Positions 24,188 through 34,512 of a DNA stretch of 64,000 nucleotides are shown piece by piece. Under the pieces are notes generated by a model. That model had not been told where the DNA came from, ran no database searches, and saw nothing but the letters and a program-made list of their open reading frames with translations. A program made the position numbers and the translations under genes. Each line of letters opens with the position of its first letter. The stretch's first letter is position 1. The DNA comes from Dactylellina haptotyla (lineage: Eukaryota; Ascomycota; Orbiliomycetes; Orbiliales; Orbiliaceae): the NCBI GenBank assembly GCA_031310005.1, contig CM062383.1, positions 434,001-498,000 of the forward strand, written 5' to 3'.

Positions 24188-25861
24188 CTACAGGCATCCA
24201 AGCTCATATATTCTCGATATAATCCGTCTTTCCCCAATATCATCGTCCTCGTCCTCGTCCTCGTCCTCGTCTTCGTCTTCGTGTTGTCGTATCAACTCCT
24301 CATATGTCAACCCAGCAGGAAATTTTTCGATATCTATGCGTGTTACATAAGTGAATGTTAGTATTGTTCCCTTGTATTATTATGGTGGGTTTTGATGAAA
24401 CTTATGATCCTATTTACCGTTACTGTCATTATAATCTTCATCGTCAGAATTGCTATCATAGTCCGTAATATCCCATTCGATACCGAATTCCTTCCATAAA
24501 CCGTCTGTAATCGAGTTCCAGAAGGCGTCTGCATTGTTGTGTGCCTCAAGTTCTGTTGCTAGGCATTTGAACAGGAGGAAGGAATCACGAGAACGCGAAC
24601 GTATCTTAACCGGTACGAAGATAGCCGATACCATACTTTTGGACTGCATGTTACCATTGAAAGCTATACGAGGTAGGCAATATACCGAATCAATATCCGG
24701 ATCCAAAAATTCTTCATCCGTTATTCCTGCTGACATGTAAAACCTTTCTAGCATGTGGCATTCATTTTTGAGGCAGTTGAGAAGCCGAAACCAGTCATCT
24801 TTGTCTCCTGGCATGTAACAGTCCTCAAAAACCAAGCAGCACAAAGTATCCCGACAAGCACGCAAGAATCTTACGAGGCTGTCTATTTCCAATTGTGATA
24901 CCGTTATGTGCAAATATTCGAGCTTAGGGAGTTGACATGAATCAAATGAAAACCACTGGGAGCCCCGCGCCATCGGATCCCAGTCGAGATCTATTCTCAA
25001 ACGCTTGAGAGACTTTCCTACAGCTGACAGCCAAAAACAAAGATTATTGTTGGGTCCTCTGTCTCCATCCGCTTCGGGATGTTTAGTTCGCAGCCGAAGG
25101 CATCTCAGGTTTGGAAAGGCAGTGCAATAAGCCTTTTTTTCATCGTCAAGCGCAGAACAAAACCACTCCATTGGTATAGCAGATGGGAAATTCCTTTTGA
25201 AGTCAATTTTTTCGATGTTCGGTATCCGTGAAATATGTATGGCGTCGAATAGAATAGACGAGCCGTCGGCTTTCATGGCAACTTCCAAAAAGTCCATAAG
25301 CAGGATATTATCAAATCGACGAGGCAAGCGACTGCCTGGTCCTAATCCAAGAGACGGGTAGAAGAGATTGTAATCCTTTCGGGTCATTATACTTCTACAG
25401 CCCTCAGTCTCAATGGTGCGAAGGTTCAGAAGATTTCGAAATGCAAAGCTCAACATTTTCATATACGTCGCAGAGTCTGCTTGTTTTTCATGAGCCGATG
25501 CTTTTTGAAGCTTCTGTGCTGTCATCGAGATGTAACAAAAGGAGAGCCGGTCCCATTCCGTCCAATCTATGCTTCGGCGGAGTCCCTTCGATAGATTTAT
25601 AGCGTGCGGGGACTTATCCGAAAACATCAAATGTCGCACTCTAAAATTTACAGCCGGGTTTGCAGATATTTTAACCAGGTTTAGCAGGCTTCGACGAACA
25701 AGATATACACGGCGACATCGGTACAATGAATCAAGATGTGATTCTCGAGCTTTGTCGTTGAGCTTTCTGGAACTCATACGAAGAGCCAGGAGGTTGTCAT
25801 CATCAAGATAATTTCCAATCATATCAATGATTTCACTCGGAAGTGAAGATATGGAAGCCAT
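24188..25861 (-). CDS. F-box protein, paralogue F4, with acidic C-terminal tail
   Basis: Two exons, 24418-25861 and 24188-24333, across an 84-nt intron (GTAAAT...GCATAG), give 529 residues. F-box: MASISSLPSEIIDMIGNYLD, then DDNLLALRMSSRKLN. Blocks: CRRVYLVRRSLLNLVKIS, FRVRHLMFSDKSP, LLNLRTIETEG, RKDYNLFYPSLGLGPGSRLP, WLSAVGKSLKRLRIDLDW, DDWFRLLNCLKNECHMLERF, and FWNSITDGLWKEF near the end of exon 1. Exon 2 adds 48 residues with an alternating Glu-Asp run encoded by a hexanucleotide repeat. If the intron is retained the protein ends two residues after the splice site, at 483 residues. The late intron and acidic tail match F3, so the two are probably sister copies. Confidence 0.86.
24244..24282. 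repeat. CGTCCT hexanucleotide repeat inside F4 exon 2
   Basis: Tandem CGTCCT units grading into CGTCTT on the plus strand encode the Glu-Asp run of F4 on the minus strand. Coding minisatellites of this sort change length easily, so the tail length may vary between strains. Confidence 0.75.
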
Positions 25862-26266
25862 AGTGTTAGAATTTATGCTGCAGAAGTAGGACTCAGCAAT
25901 TTATAGCCTTTAAATGTATAGATCTTCTGTGTTTGCTCAAGTGATTAGCTCGCACGTACTGGCAGGCGCGAAAGGTGAACTAGCTTACCCAAATGCATAT
26001 ATGCTCCACATACGCAGGATAAAGGGATGACGTTGATGATATTAGTCGGCGTTAGATGAAAATCAGTACGAGCATTATCTAGCTCAAATCGCTTGTATTG
26101 ATTCCGAATTCCTGCATGGAAAGCAGGTAGAAGTAGGAAGTTGTATTAGAGTTGCGTTGCTGATGCTAAAGAAGAACTGAACTAGAAATTTGAAGAGCTT
26201 CCTTTTTAATATTTTTGCTCACAGCATAGGAAGGCTTTTGCGACAAAAAAGAGTGGCTCGAGCGTG
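25862..26266. other. Intergenic between F4 and F5
   Basis: About 400 nt, AT-rich, containing the F4 promoter. No gene or repeat is recognised. Confidence 0.5.
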
Positions 26267-27909
26267 CTATATCTCATCACCATGAAATTCAACATCAACT
26301 TTCCGTACTCGGTCACTGAAAATACAAATATAAATCCAGTACTTCGAATTGATGTAACCATATAGGTTGCCCCAATATCCATACATCTGGACTTCTAGAT
26401 TATATATAGAACACCAAGCGTTTACCTGCGCCTTCTATTAGGCCGACCCACTTTGACCTGTTTGTTGAAAGTCTCATCGGCTTCCCAAAGGTTGCTTACA
26501 ATTTGATGCCAAAATTCAGGTGCGTATATATGCGGGGTACGAGGCCAGTGGCACGAATTCAAGTCCTCATCCTCCGCAAGTACACCAGATACCACGCTCA
26601 GGCGAGAATTCCAATCGCGAGGATGCCCCATGGAGAGTATTTTGTTGCGAAGATGCAAACGTGGCACACAGTATACTCTGGTAGAAAACCTACCCTCTGT
26701 ATTTTTGTATCGTTTTCTTGGTTGAATAGTAAAATTCACCAATAGAGGACATTGGTATCTGAAATATTGAAGTATCTGGGACCAATCCTTTTTACTTTCA
26801 ACCACTTGGCAGTTCTCTAAAACTATAGAGGTCAATGAATTTCCAGAATGTCTCAAAAACGCTTCTAAATCATCGACGTCCAGTTCAAGGCCCTGAAAAG
26901 ATAAACATTCAAGCTTAGGTAGGTGAATACTTTTCAAGTAGACCGGATTATGCTGGTTTTCGGAGGCTAGGGGTCTACTCAAGCGACGTTGGCGATTTTG
27001 CCAAGGATAGATGTTTATTTTCAAGCTTCTGAGTGACCCCCCTATCGCCGTAAGCCAAGAAAAGAAAGCAGGCCCAACTAGAGCCCCCGCGCGTACTTCA
27101 CCATAGTTGATACCCAACTCAACGCTTTTCAAGTGTAAGAGAGGGGAATATGTTTTCGAAAATTGGTGGAAGTCTGAAAGCCATAAATGTGGTAGGGTAA
27201 ATTTAGTACTTAAACCTGTACACCCGATTTTCTCAATGCCTTGCAATTTAGAAAGAGCTATCGCAGACATTACAACTCCCCAAACCTTCCTCGAAAGGTC
27301 GGTTGTAGTGAAACGTTTTGGCTTGGGGTGCTGACCATCCTCAGGGGTATGGTTTCCAGGCACTATTGCGGGAGATTGGTGCAAAATATTCGATTCCGTT
27401 CGATTGGCGGCTTCGGATACCGGTAGGCCATGAGAGACATCAATAGTACGGAGATTTGGTAAACCTGTAAATGCAAGTGCAAGGTACCATATCTCTTCCG
27501 GTAAGCCTTCTTGGGGCTCCAAAACATCGAAATATTTGTGCCACAACGTTTCCAGTGTATTTTCCTCGGATATTTGGCCGCCAAGAACCCCGGTAGCCTC
27601 GGTCCTGATAGACTCAATGGCATCTTCGTTGTCACATCGATAATGCAAACCTTCCGGTATCAAGTTCGAAATTACCAAGTGCCGCACCCGGAAGTTCACC
27701 AAATGGTTGCGGGAGATAGTTATTAAATCGTAAAGACTTGATTGTGAAAGGCAAACGTGGTGACATTTATAGAGAGAATCGAGGTGAGCTTCAACAGCCT
27801 TGTTATTTAAAACCCTGGATGTCATCCGTAGCGCTAAGATATCGCCATAGTCGATGTTCTTTGCGATATTGCGTATGATCTCGATTGGAAGCAACGATAA
27901 AGAAGCCAT
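26267..27909 (-). CDS. F-box protein, paralogue F5
   Basis: Proposed exons 26426-27909 and 26267-26315 with a 110-nt intron (GTAAAC...TTTTCAG) give 510 residues; unspliced it would end after PNRRRR at 26422. F-box: MASLSLLPIEIIRNIAKNID, then GDILALRMTSRVLN. Blocks: CHHVCLSQSSLYDLITIS (more divergent than in other copies), FRVRHLVISNLIPEG, LPNLRTIDV, WLTAIGGSLRSLKINI, DDLEAFLRHSGNSLTSIVL, DWSQILQYFRYQCPLL, and APEFWHQIVSNLWEAD. The spliced end reads RRRSDRVRKVDVEFHGDEI, basic then acidic. The insertion between the LPN block and the WL block is longer than in F1-F4. SCF receptor by family; target unknown. Confidence 0.83.
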
Positions 27910-28173
27910 AACGAAAATTATTCCGATATTTGTATATGATAACGGGTCTGATAGTCTGAGTGTTGAGTATATCGTCGAGGCTGCAGTTCCTTGGCATCTC
28001 CAGGTTACATACAGTCTGGATCCTGCGGTATAACTTTAAAGTGTTGCCAATGTGAGTTTGACCCAAGCAATCGTAGAGACATAGAAGATAATGTCCGTGT
28101 CACATTAGGATAATCATCTGTCTCGTTACTAGAATCATTCTATACCGTATATAATCAGGATTGAAAATAAAAT

Positions 28174-29670
28174 TTACAGTAGTAATTCCTCAAATTTCTT
28201 AAATTTGAAAGATTCATCAACTCGCCACAATCCCTCTGTAATCTTATGCCAGAATTTCGGGGCAACTACGCAGAATGAACCGTTGCCGCTGCGGCCAGAT
28301 ATAGACCAATCTATATCCTCATCTTCATCAAGTATCACATCGGCGGCTTCCAGCTGTTCCAACGAGAGGTCGAAAGAATTCCAGTAAGGATATTCCACAT
28401 GCTCCAGATCAAAATGGATGGATAGTGTCTTATCGCGAAGATGCAACTCCGGCACCCAGAAATCTATTCGAATAGTACTCCTATGCATATGGCGGTGTGG
28501 AATACCATGCTTTAATCCTATTCGGAAGTTTTTTAATACACGGCATTCGTTTTTGACACATCGAAGTATTTGGGCCCAATCTTCACGCCTGTCCTCGATG
28601 AAATAGCAACTGAATAGAACTATACTAATTAAAGAGTTTCGACAGTGCTCGAAAATCTCCTGGAGATAGGTAAGTTTCAGTTCCATCCGATATAGACTTA
28701 AGTATTGAAGTGCCGGCAAGTACAAGCGCCCTAATTCAAGGTGGCGAGGTATCTCCAAAGAACTGGCAATGTGATCGTGTAAGTGCAAGTGCGTGAGAGA
28801 TGTTCCTACTGCCGTAATCCAGGAGAAAAACTTTGGACCGCATGAGTCCAACCTCAACTTTGAACTATGGGGATGCAATTCTAAATGTTTCAAATCTCGA
28901 AAGGCCGACCTATAACTCGAAAATTGGCCGTCATCGATGTTTGAGGTCCATTCCATCGATGTATAGTTACCCACGTATTTGCGATCCGAATAGAAGAGCC
29001 TTTCGACATGAGATCCCTGGCAGAGCACTAAAGCAAAAATTGTGATTTTCCATATTTCGTTCTGAATTTGGGATATTTGAGATATCGACGCCGTTTTATC
29101 ATCAAAGGGCTCCGGCAAGCGAGTACCAGGCGCAAATTCGGGGGGCGGGAACAGGATATTATACTCTTTTCGAGTCATTTTTTCGAAGCCCGGTTTACCC
29201 CGGCCAAGCTCGATAGTACGGAGATTTGGCAGGGCGGCGAACGCAAGGGCGAGATACTCTACTACTGTTCTTTGTGGAGTGTATCCTTCTCCAAAAGCTT
29301 GCTTCAAGATATCCCGAACAACATCCTTGCATTCTATATGCTGTTCGAAATTTGGAGGAGGCATATCTTTCCAGTCTTCATCCAGATCGCTGTCCTCCAA
29401 TGGATTCCCTGGAAATATATGCGAAATAACTAGGTGCCTGACTCGGAAGTTGACAGTCGGATTTCTAGAGACCTTTATCAAGTTTTCAAGACTGCGCTGC
29501 ATAACATATACTCGACGACACCTATAATAAGATTCTAAATGCGCGTTCAATGCTTTTTCATTTAACGCCTTCGATGTCATTCGAAGTGCCAGTAGATCAT
29601 CATCATCAAGGTTCTCGGCAATGTAATCGAAAATTTCGACAGGCAGGGAGGAAAGAGAGCAATGCGTCAT
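28174..29670 (-). CDS. F-box protein, paralogue F6
   Basis: Single exon as read, 498 residues. F-box: MTHCSLSSLPVEIFDYIAEN, then DDDDLLALRMTSKALN. Blocks: CRRVYVMQRSLENLIKVS, FRVRHLVISHIFPG, LPNLRTIELG, RKEYNILFPPPEFAPGTRLP, WITAVGTSLTHLHLHD, LPALQYLSLYRMELKL, DWAQILRCVKNECRVLKNF and APKFWHKITEGLWRVDESF. The stop is followed by GTAAAT-like sequence (CT|GTAAATTTT) and by AG sites at about 28140-28150, so a last intron as in F3-F5 is possible but I cannot fix it. F5 and F6 share the FWH box and lie next to each other, suggesting a recent tandem duplication. Confidence 0.85.
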   Translation of the reverse strand: MTHCSLSSLPVEIFDYIAENLDDDDLLALRMTSKALNEKALNAHLESYYRCRRVYVMQRSLENLIKVSRNPTVNFRVRHLVISHIFPGNPLEDSDLDEDWKDMPPPNFEQHIECKDVVRDILKQAFGEGYTPQRTVVEYLALAFAALPNLRTIELGRGKPGFEKMTRKEYNILFPPPEFAPGTRLPEPFDDKTASISQISQIQNEIWKITIFALVLCQGSHVERLFYSDRKYVGNYTSMEWTSNIDDGQFSSYRSAFRDLKHLELHPHSSKLRLDSCGPKFFSWITAVGTSLTHLHLHDHIASSLEIPRHLELGRLYLPALQYLSLYRMELKLTYLQEIFEHCRNSLISIVLFSCYFIEDRREDWAQILRCVKNECRVLKNFRIGLKHGIPHRHMHRSTIRIDFWVPELHLRDKTLSIHFDLEHVEYPYWNSFDLSLEQLEAADVILDEDEDIDWSISGRSGNGSFCVVAPKFWHKITEGLWRVDESFKFKKFEELLL

Positions 29671-30586
29671 CGCGAAGCTTTTTGAACGAGATTTTTCTTT
29701 ATAGATAAAGATAACAATGTGTGAATTGCGAATAAGTCAGGTTTTGAAATTGCCACACACTTAGAGCTCCTAAATTGAACCGGGCAAATAACAACAGAGA
29801 AGAGCGAAGCGTGTGATTTTGGGGTATTCTGGCGGAGGAAGGAAGGGTAGTTCGGATACATAGGAAGAAAGAATCAACTTGCAAGGTTTGTTTCTGAATT
29901 TCGAACAAACAGGGACTCTCTATTACTTCGCTTGTCCCGCAATTTACAGGGTTGTGTCATCCACATATACGTACTCCACAGAGTCGTTGGAGCTATTGGA
30001 TGTGAAAGGTCGTGTCAGATCTGCAGAATATACCACAGTATAATTACAATTTCGATCAGTTAAAATTAATGATATGTTTCCTAGGTTTCAATTCTTTTCT
30101 CGTATACAGTACCTAGGCCCATCAATATATTGTCAACGGAACCTGCCCGTTGATCACGGGAATTCAACACCCGCCGACCTGAAAGTCACGTGTTTTCATA
30201 TATAATACTGGCAGCTCGATTTTAGACATAAACCTTTAATAATTTAACCAAGTTTTCTACCATTTTTCTCTCTTCTTGTAAACGGCAGCTATTCTGCCCT
30301 ATTTTACACCGATTTCGGGCTGTTTCTGGTACAGGACTAATCATAAACCGTTGGCAATATAGAAATCAGATTGTTACCTCGAATAGAAGAAGTACCTTTT
30401 TTTTTGAGAATTTCCCTAGCTTTGGCACTCTTCAAGGTCGTGAATTCAAATGGATCGGTTTAGATGAGGTGCTTCGTCAAATTGATACTACAGTACTAGT
30501 AGCATCGTATCGTGAGTATATCAACACATTCGGATAAGCAATTCTAAGCTCGCAAGGTAACCAGATGTTGCAGTATCTGGATTGAT
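29671..30586. other. Intergenic between F6 and F7
   Basis: About 915 nt with no supported gene. It contains a short match to the F3-F4 gap near 29985-30001. Confidence 0.5.
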
Positions 30587-32032
30587 TTATTTCTGGTGAT
30601 TAGCTATAGTACTCATCTGACAAGTATCCGCTTCGGTCAAGCTTGCAAGAAGCACCGCCCAGAAATCATCCCGATCGCCGTGAGTATTGAGATGGCGTTT
30701 AAGATCAAAATAGCCTTCTCCTCCTTCCCACTCTACTTTGCACAAGGCATCAACCTCTTGCCATCCTCCATCTGCTCCTAACGCCAGTCCACCATTGAAA
30801 CCCGGCGGCCAGGGCTGTGCTCCATATTTCATACTCTGTATATCAAGAAAGAAGCGATCAAGTTTCGAATTCTCGCCATTCTTACATAAGCGTCTGAGTA
30901 ACTCGATCCAGCTAGAAGACTCTGGTAGGGTGCATCTGATCAAAGTCAGATCCTCTAGTCCGTCTTTGCAGCGTTCTATGAACTTGATAGTGTTTTCCAG
31001 GTGCAGGCTAAACCCCCTAAGCGTGAGAGATTTCAATCTAGGCAAACCTTTCACCGTTGGGAAGATTAAAACTTCTTGTCTCCCGGTTTCATCATCATTG
31101 TCAAGATCCAGTGACTTCAAGTTACCTCCTATAGATTCTAGCCAAAGGGGAAACTCGGAATAAGGGTGTTTGAGACGGGGGCCAACACTACCGAAATTGA
31201 CGTTATAAAGGAGGGTGAGCTTTAAAAAGGTGAGGTTTTTAAACAGCGTTACAAATAATTGTTGCCGTTGACTTCCCATATGGAACTGATACATGTATAA
31301 AGGAGACAACTCCTTCCCCTGATTGAAAACGATGAATTCCTGCAGATTTGATAAACCTGAGAATAATATAGGAGACATAAGGGACGTCCATTCCCCGCTG
31401 TCCCCACCTTTTAAAAACGGCTGGCTCACGTAGTATCCATCTAAAAGATCACTTGGAAGTCGGTGCCCAGGTGTGAAACCAAGAGACGGAAAAAAATAGT
31501 TTATTTCGGCTCGGGAACATTGGTAATACCGCATTGGTCCTTCGAATCTGCCGAAATGTATTTGCAAGCTTCGAATATTCGGAAGATTCGACCAAGCAAT
31601 AGTTAAAAGGATGGACTCGTCGCCCCGAGCGTAAAGGTTACGCGGAGCAGTTTCATGCTCATGTGAAATGCGATTTATCTTCTCAGAAATTGCAAAATTC
31701 CGCTCATCCACGACCTCGGGATTGTCTTCCATTCCTGGTTCGGCTTGATCGATGGGTTGCAAGTTAAAATAGGGCGACGAATATGATATTAAAAGCGTCT
31801 TCACACGTGAGTTCACGCCTGAAGGGTGTCTTGATATCTTAACCAAGTTATCCGTGCTCTCAGGAACTAGAAAGACACGTCGGTATTCATAGAGGCTGTC
31901 TAAATGATCATCGAAGAACTTTGTATTGAGACGTCGGCATGTCATACGGAGCGCAAGGAAATCATCAGAATCGTCGATGAATCGGCCCACTTCGTGGGCA
32001 AGTTCGAGGGGAAGGGAGCAGAGGGATGCCAT
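30587..32032 (-). CDS. F-box protein, paralogue F7
   Basis: Single exon, 481 residues from the Met at 32032. The frame stays open upstream to 32389, but the start immediately before the F-box (MASLCSLPLELAHEVGRFID, then DSDDFLALRMTCRRLN) matches the other copies. Blocks: YRRVFLVPESTDNLVKIS, SRVKTLLISYSSPYF, LPNIRSLQIHF, RAEINYFFPSLGFTPGHRLP, WLESIGGNLKSLDLDN, LPRLKSLTLRGFSLHLENTI, SSWIELLRRLCKN and DRDDFWAVLLASL. It lacks the LW of the end box. It is closest in layout to F8. SCF receptor by family; no target visible. Confidence 0.85.
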   Translation of the reverse strand: MASLCSLPLELAHEVGRFIDDSDDFLALRMTCRRLNTKFFDDHLDSLYEYRRVFLVPESTDNLVKISRHPSGVNSRVKTLLISYSSPYFNLQPIDQAEPGMEDNPEVVDERNFAISEKINRISHEHETAPRNLYARGDESILLTIAWSNLPNIRSLQIHFGRFEGPMRYYQCSRAEINYFFPSLGFTPGHRLPSDLLDGYYVSQPFLKGGDSGEWTSLMSPILFSGLSNLQEFIVFNQGKELSPLYMYQFHMGSQRQQLFVTLFKNLTFLKLTLLYNVNFGSVGPRLKHPYSEFPLWLESIGGNLKSLDLDNDDETGRQEVLIFPTVKGLPRLKSLTLRGFSLHLENTIKFIERCKDGLEDLTLIRCTLPESSSWIELLRRLCKNGENSKLDRFFLDIQSMKYGAQPWPPGFNGGLALGADGGWQEVDALCKVEWEGGEGYFDLKRHLNTHGDRDDFWAVLLASLTEADTCQMSTIANHQK

Positions 32033-32577
32033 TTGAGGGAAAATTTCTATTTTTCGTACACTGGATGGGTGAATGATTAATCGGTGCCCGAGTCTTGAGT
32101 TTCTCGTTTGGCTTCTTGGGCCAGGGCTGTTATTCCTCCAGTGTAGACTGTCCGCGTTCGTTATTTCGGCGGGTGGGGTTGCTGAAGTATAGGAGCGAAA
32201 AGATAGCCTAAGTGCGAAACTAGCAACTAAACACGAGCTACAGCTCGTTATAATTTCGCAGTACACCTGATCGCTACTTCGAAGAAGTCTACTGTGCCAC
32301 CTCACAGATCCTTTGCTACGAAACGCAGACTTGGCGCCGGTGGACAACTCGCCAACACAGTACACAAGTAGTACTCCAAAATGTATCAACAGTAGTTTTG
32401 ACTAAATTCGATGCCAATACAAGAGAAACTGGGTATCAACTTAAGTGTCAAATTGTCTATCATTTTAATATCTAGACGTACTATATATGAGCAAAACCAG
32501 TCAACCTAGTCTCGCAGAGCCAACCCTACCGAAAACATTATTACATACATACTAACCTCATATTGCAATATATTGTT
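32033..32577. other. Intergenic between F7 and F8
   Basis: About 545 nt. The first 357 nt form an open extension of the F7 frame that I regard as upstream sequence rather than coding. Nothing else is recognised. Confidence 0.45.
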
Positions 32578-34055
32578 TTACTGGATGGGCGGGATTAACC
32601 TCCATCTTTTTTCCGCGAGCAGACTCCAAAACTCATCTGTCGTACCATTACTATTTTTCAAGATGCTGTCAAGATTCTTAACTAAAGGATACCTACCGGA
32701 CCATTTTTCGATTTTCGACCTAACTATTACCTTGAAATCTGTCTCGGAATCCAGATCCCGGCCTCCGTAGTAACGCCAAGAAAACCGAATCAATCTCATC
32801 CAGGGTAAAACGTACTTTTCGGACTGCGCGTTCACCGTGCTCCCAGCAGCAAACACGGGGTCCAGTATGGCGGTCTGAAGATTCACAAGCTCCTTGCGAA
32901 TATACTTGATCACCTGGAACCAGTCTTCCGCGGGATGCTCCAGCGAACACCGCAACAGCTTGATAAAAGTGATGTTTGTCTTGCAGAAATCCAGAAACTT
33001 GCGCAGATTATCCCATTTAAGCACTACACTTTCCAGCGATAATCTGTTCAACATTGGTAGCCCGACTTTTGTGGGAAGGAAGTTCGCCAGTCGATCGATC
33101 TCTACGGAGCTGTTCCTCTTGAGATCCAAATGTTCAAGGCGGGTAAGACTCTCTAGGCAGTCGCAAAATATCATGTTTGTTGCTACAGCTCCGTCGAGTT
33201 TGTCGGGTTCCATATGATCTAGGTCATCCCAGAGCCTCCGCTCGTTCCCGCGGTCGTCGACCACGATTTTCAGCGTTTTTAATAGCGGGAAGCACCTTCC
33301 GAACCCTTGGAGCTTCACCTTCTCGGCAGCGAACCAGCTCAGTGGTAGCCCTTGAATGGCGATATCAGGATCATCCGTGATTGCTTCGAGCCTTTTCAGC
33401 CCGGCGCTCATAGCCGCATTTATGGGAATGTTCCAAAACGTGACCGCCTCGGGGTAGAAAAGATAGCCACCATATATCCCGATCCACCTACTAGCACAGG
33501 AAGTCCAGTTCCAGGGACCATGTTGAGTTTTGGATAGTATAAATTCATTTCCGCTCGAGAAAACGGTCCTTTATCGTCCCGTATGATTCTAATCGAGCGT
33601 ATGTTGGGTAGATTGCGGAATATCTCCGTCAAGAGTGATGTTTCTTGTTGATCCTCCTGCATCTTGAACACCTCGGGCAGATGCACGAGCGAGTTGTCAT
33701 GGATCTCCAGGAGCATGGCTTGAAGCCCATCGTATTTTCCGTTCACATTCGCTCGTATGCCTTCCACGAAGTCTTCCGGGAATTCGTGGTACGGTGTTGT
33801 GCAGGATATGGTGATATCCTTGACTTTCAGGTTTACGCCTGACGGGTGCTGTGACACCTTGCGGAGATTGTCAAAGCTCGCGGGGGCGAATAATAGGCGG
33901 CGACATTCGAAGATTGAGGTTAGATGGGCTTCGCGGGCTTTCACGTTTAACTCTTTACATGTCATGCGAAACGCCAGAAGGTCGTCCTGGTCGAGATAGG
34001 CGCCTAACTGGTGGATAATCTCGGGCGGTAGGGAGTATATGTTAGCCTCCGACAT
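32578..34055 (-). pseudogene. F-box protein paralogue F8, broken by a frameshift
   Basis: The frame from Met 34055 (MSEANIYSLPPEIIHQLGAY, F-box core DQDDLLAFRMTCKELN) carries the family blocks CRRLLFAPASFDNLRKVS, LKVKDITISCTTPYH, LPNIRSIRI and RAEMNLYYPKLNMVPGTGLP, then runs out of frame near 33455-33480. The rest (32578 to about 33470) continues in another frame: FYPEAVTFWNIPINAAMS, LSWFAAEKVKLQGFGRCF, DWFQVIKYIRKELVNLQTA and TTDEFWSLLAEKRWR. There is no room for an intron at the junction. One single-base indel, or a base error in the assembly, explains it. All other blocks are intact, so the break is recent. Without it the protein would be about 490 residues. Confidence 0.75.
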
Positions 34056-34512
34056 CTTCGTCGTCAGTATTCCCAGTGTATAACTAAACTTCACAAAATA
34101 TCAAGAGGTATTCGCTCGAAGAACAAACCCGCAGACCATAAGGTCCCACATATCTGAGCTGTCGAGCGCTCTGACCCACCGACCAGCCCAGCTCCCGAAA
34201 TTACGGGCCTTCTCTAACCTACTTTCGGCACAGGACCCTAGTTCCCGGCCCAGCTTCCTGTTCGCTAATGCACATTGTTTACAAACGCGGTGGGTTATGA
34301 TGGCATTCCAAAACACCCCGGCCACCAGGCATATAAAGAAAAATAAGCCCCGCGCTCCTCGACGCGAAAGATTTCGGAATGGAGTTTCTTTCGAGTCTTG
34401 TCTTACACGTCTACATGTGATTACCTCTATCGCGAATTCCTCCGTTATCTTACCAAACTACTTATTTTTCACATATAAATAAATACCACATATCCAACAC
34501 AGCGCAATCATC
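34056..34512. other. Divergent promoter between F8 and the DUF7726 gene
   Basis: About 460 nt with no gene. The plus-strand end carries a TATA-like element (listed separately). Confidence 0.5.
34472..34484 (+). promoter_or_regulatory. TATA-like element of the DUF7726 gene
   Basis: CATATAAATAAATA lies about 30-40 nt before the ATG at 34513. The short distance would give a very short 5' leader, so it may serve a start site further upstream or be coincidental AT-rich sequence. Confidence 0.35.
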
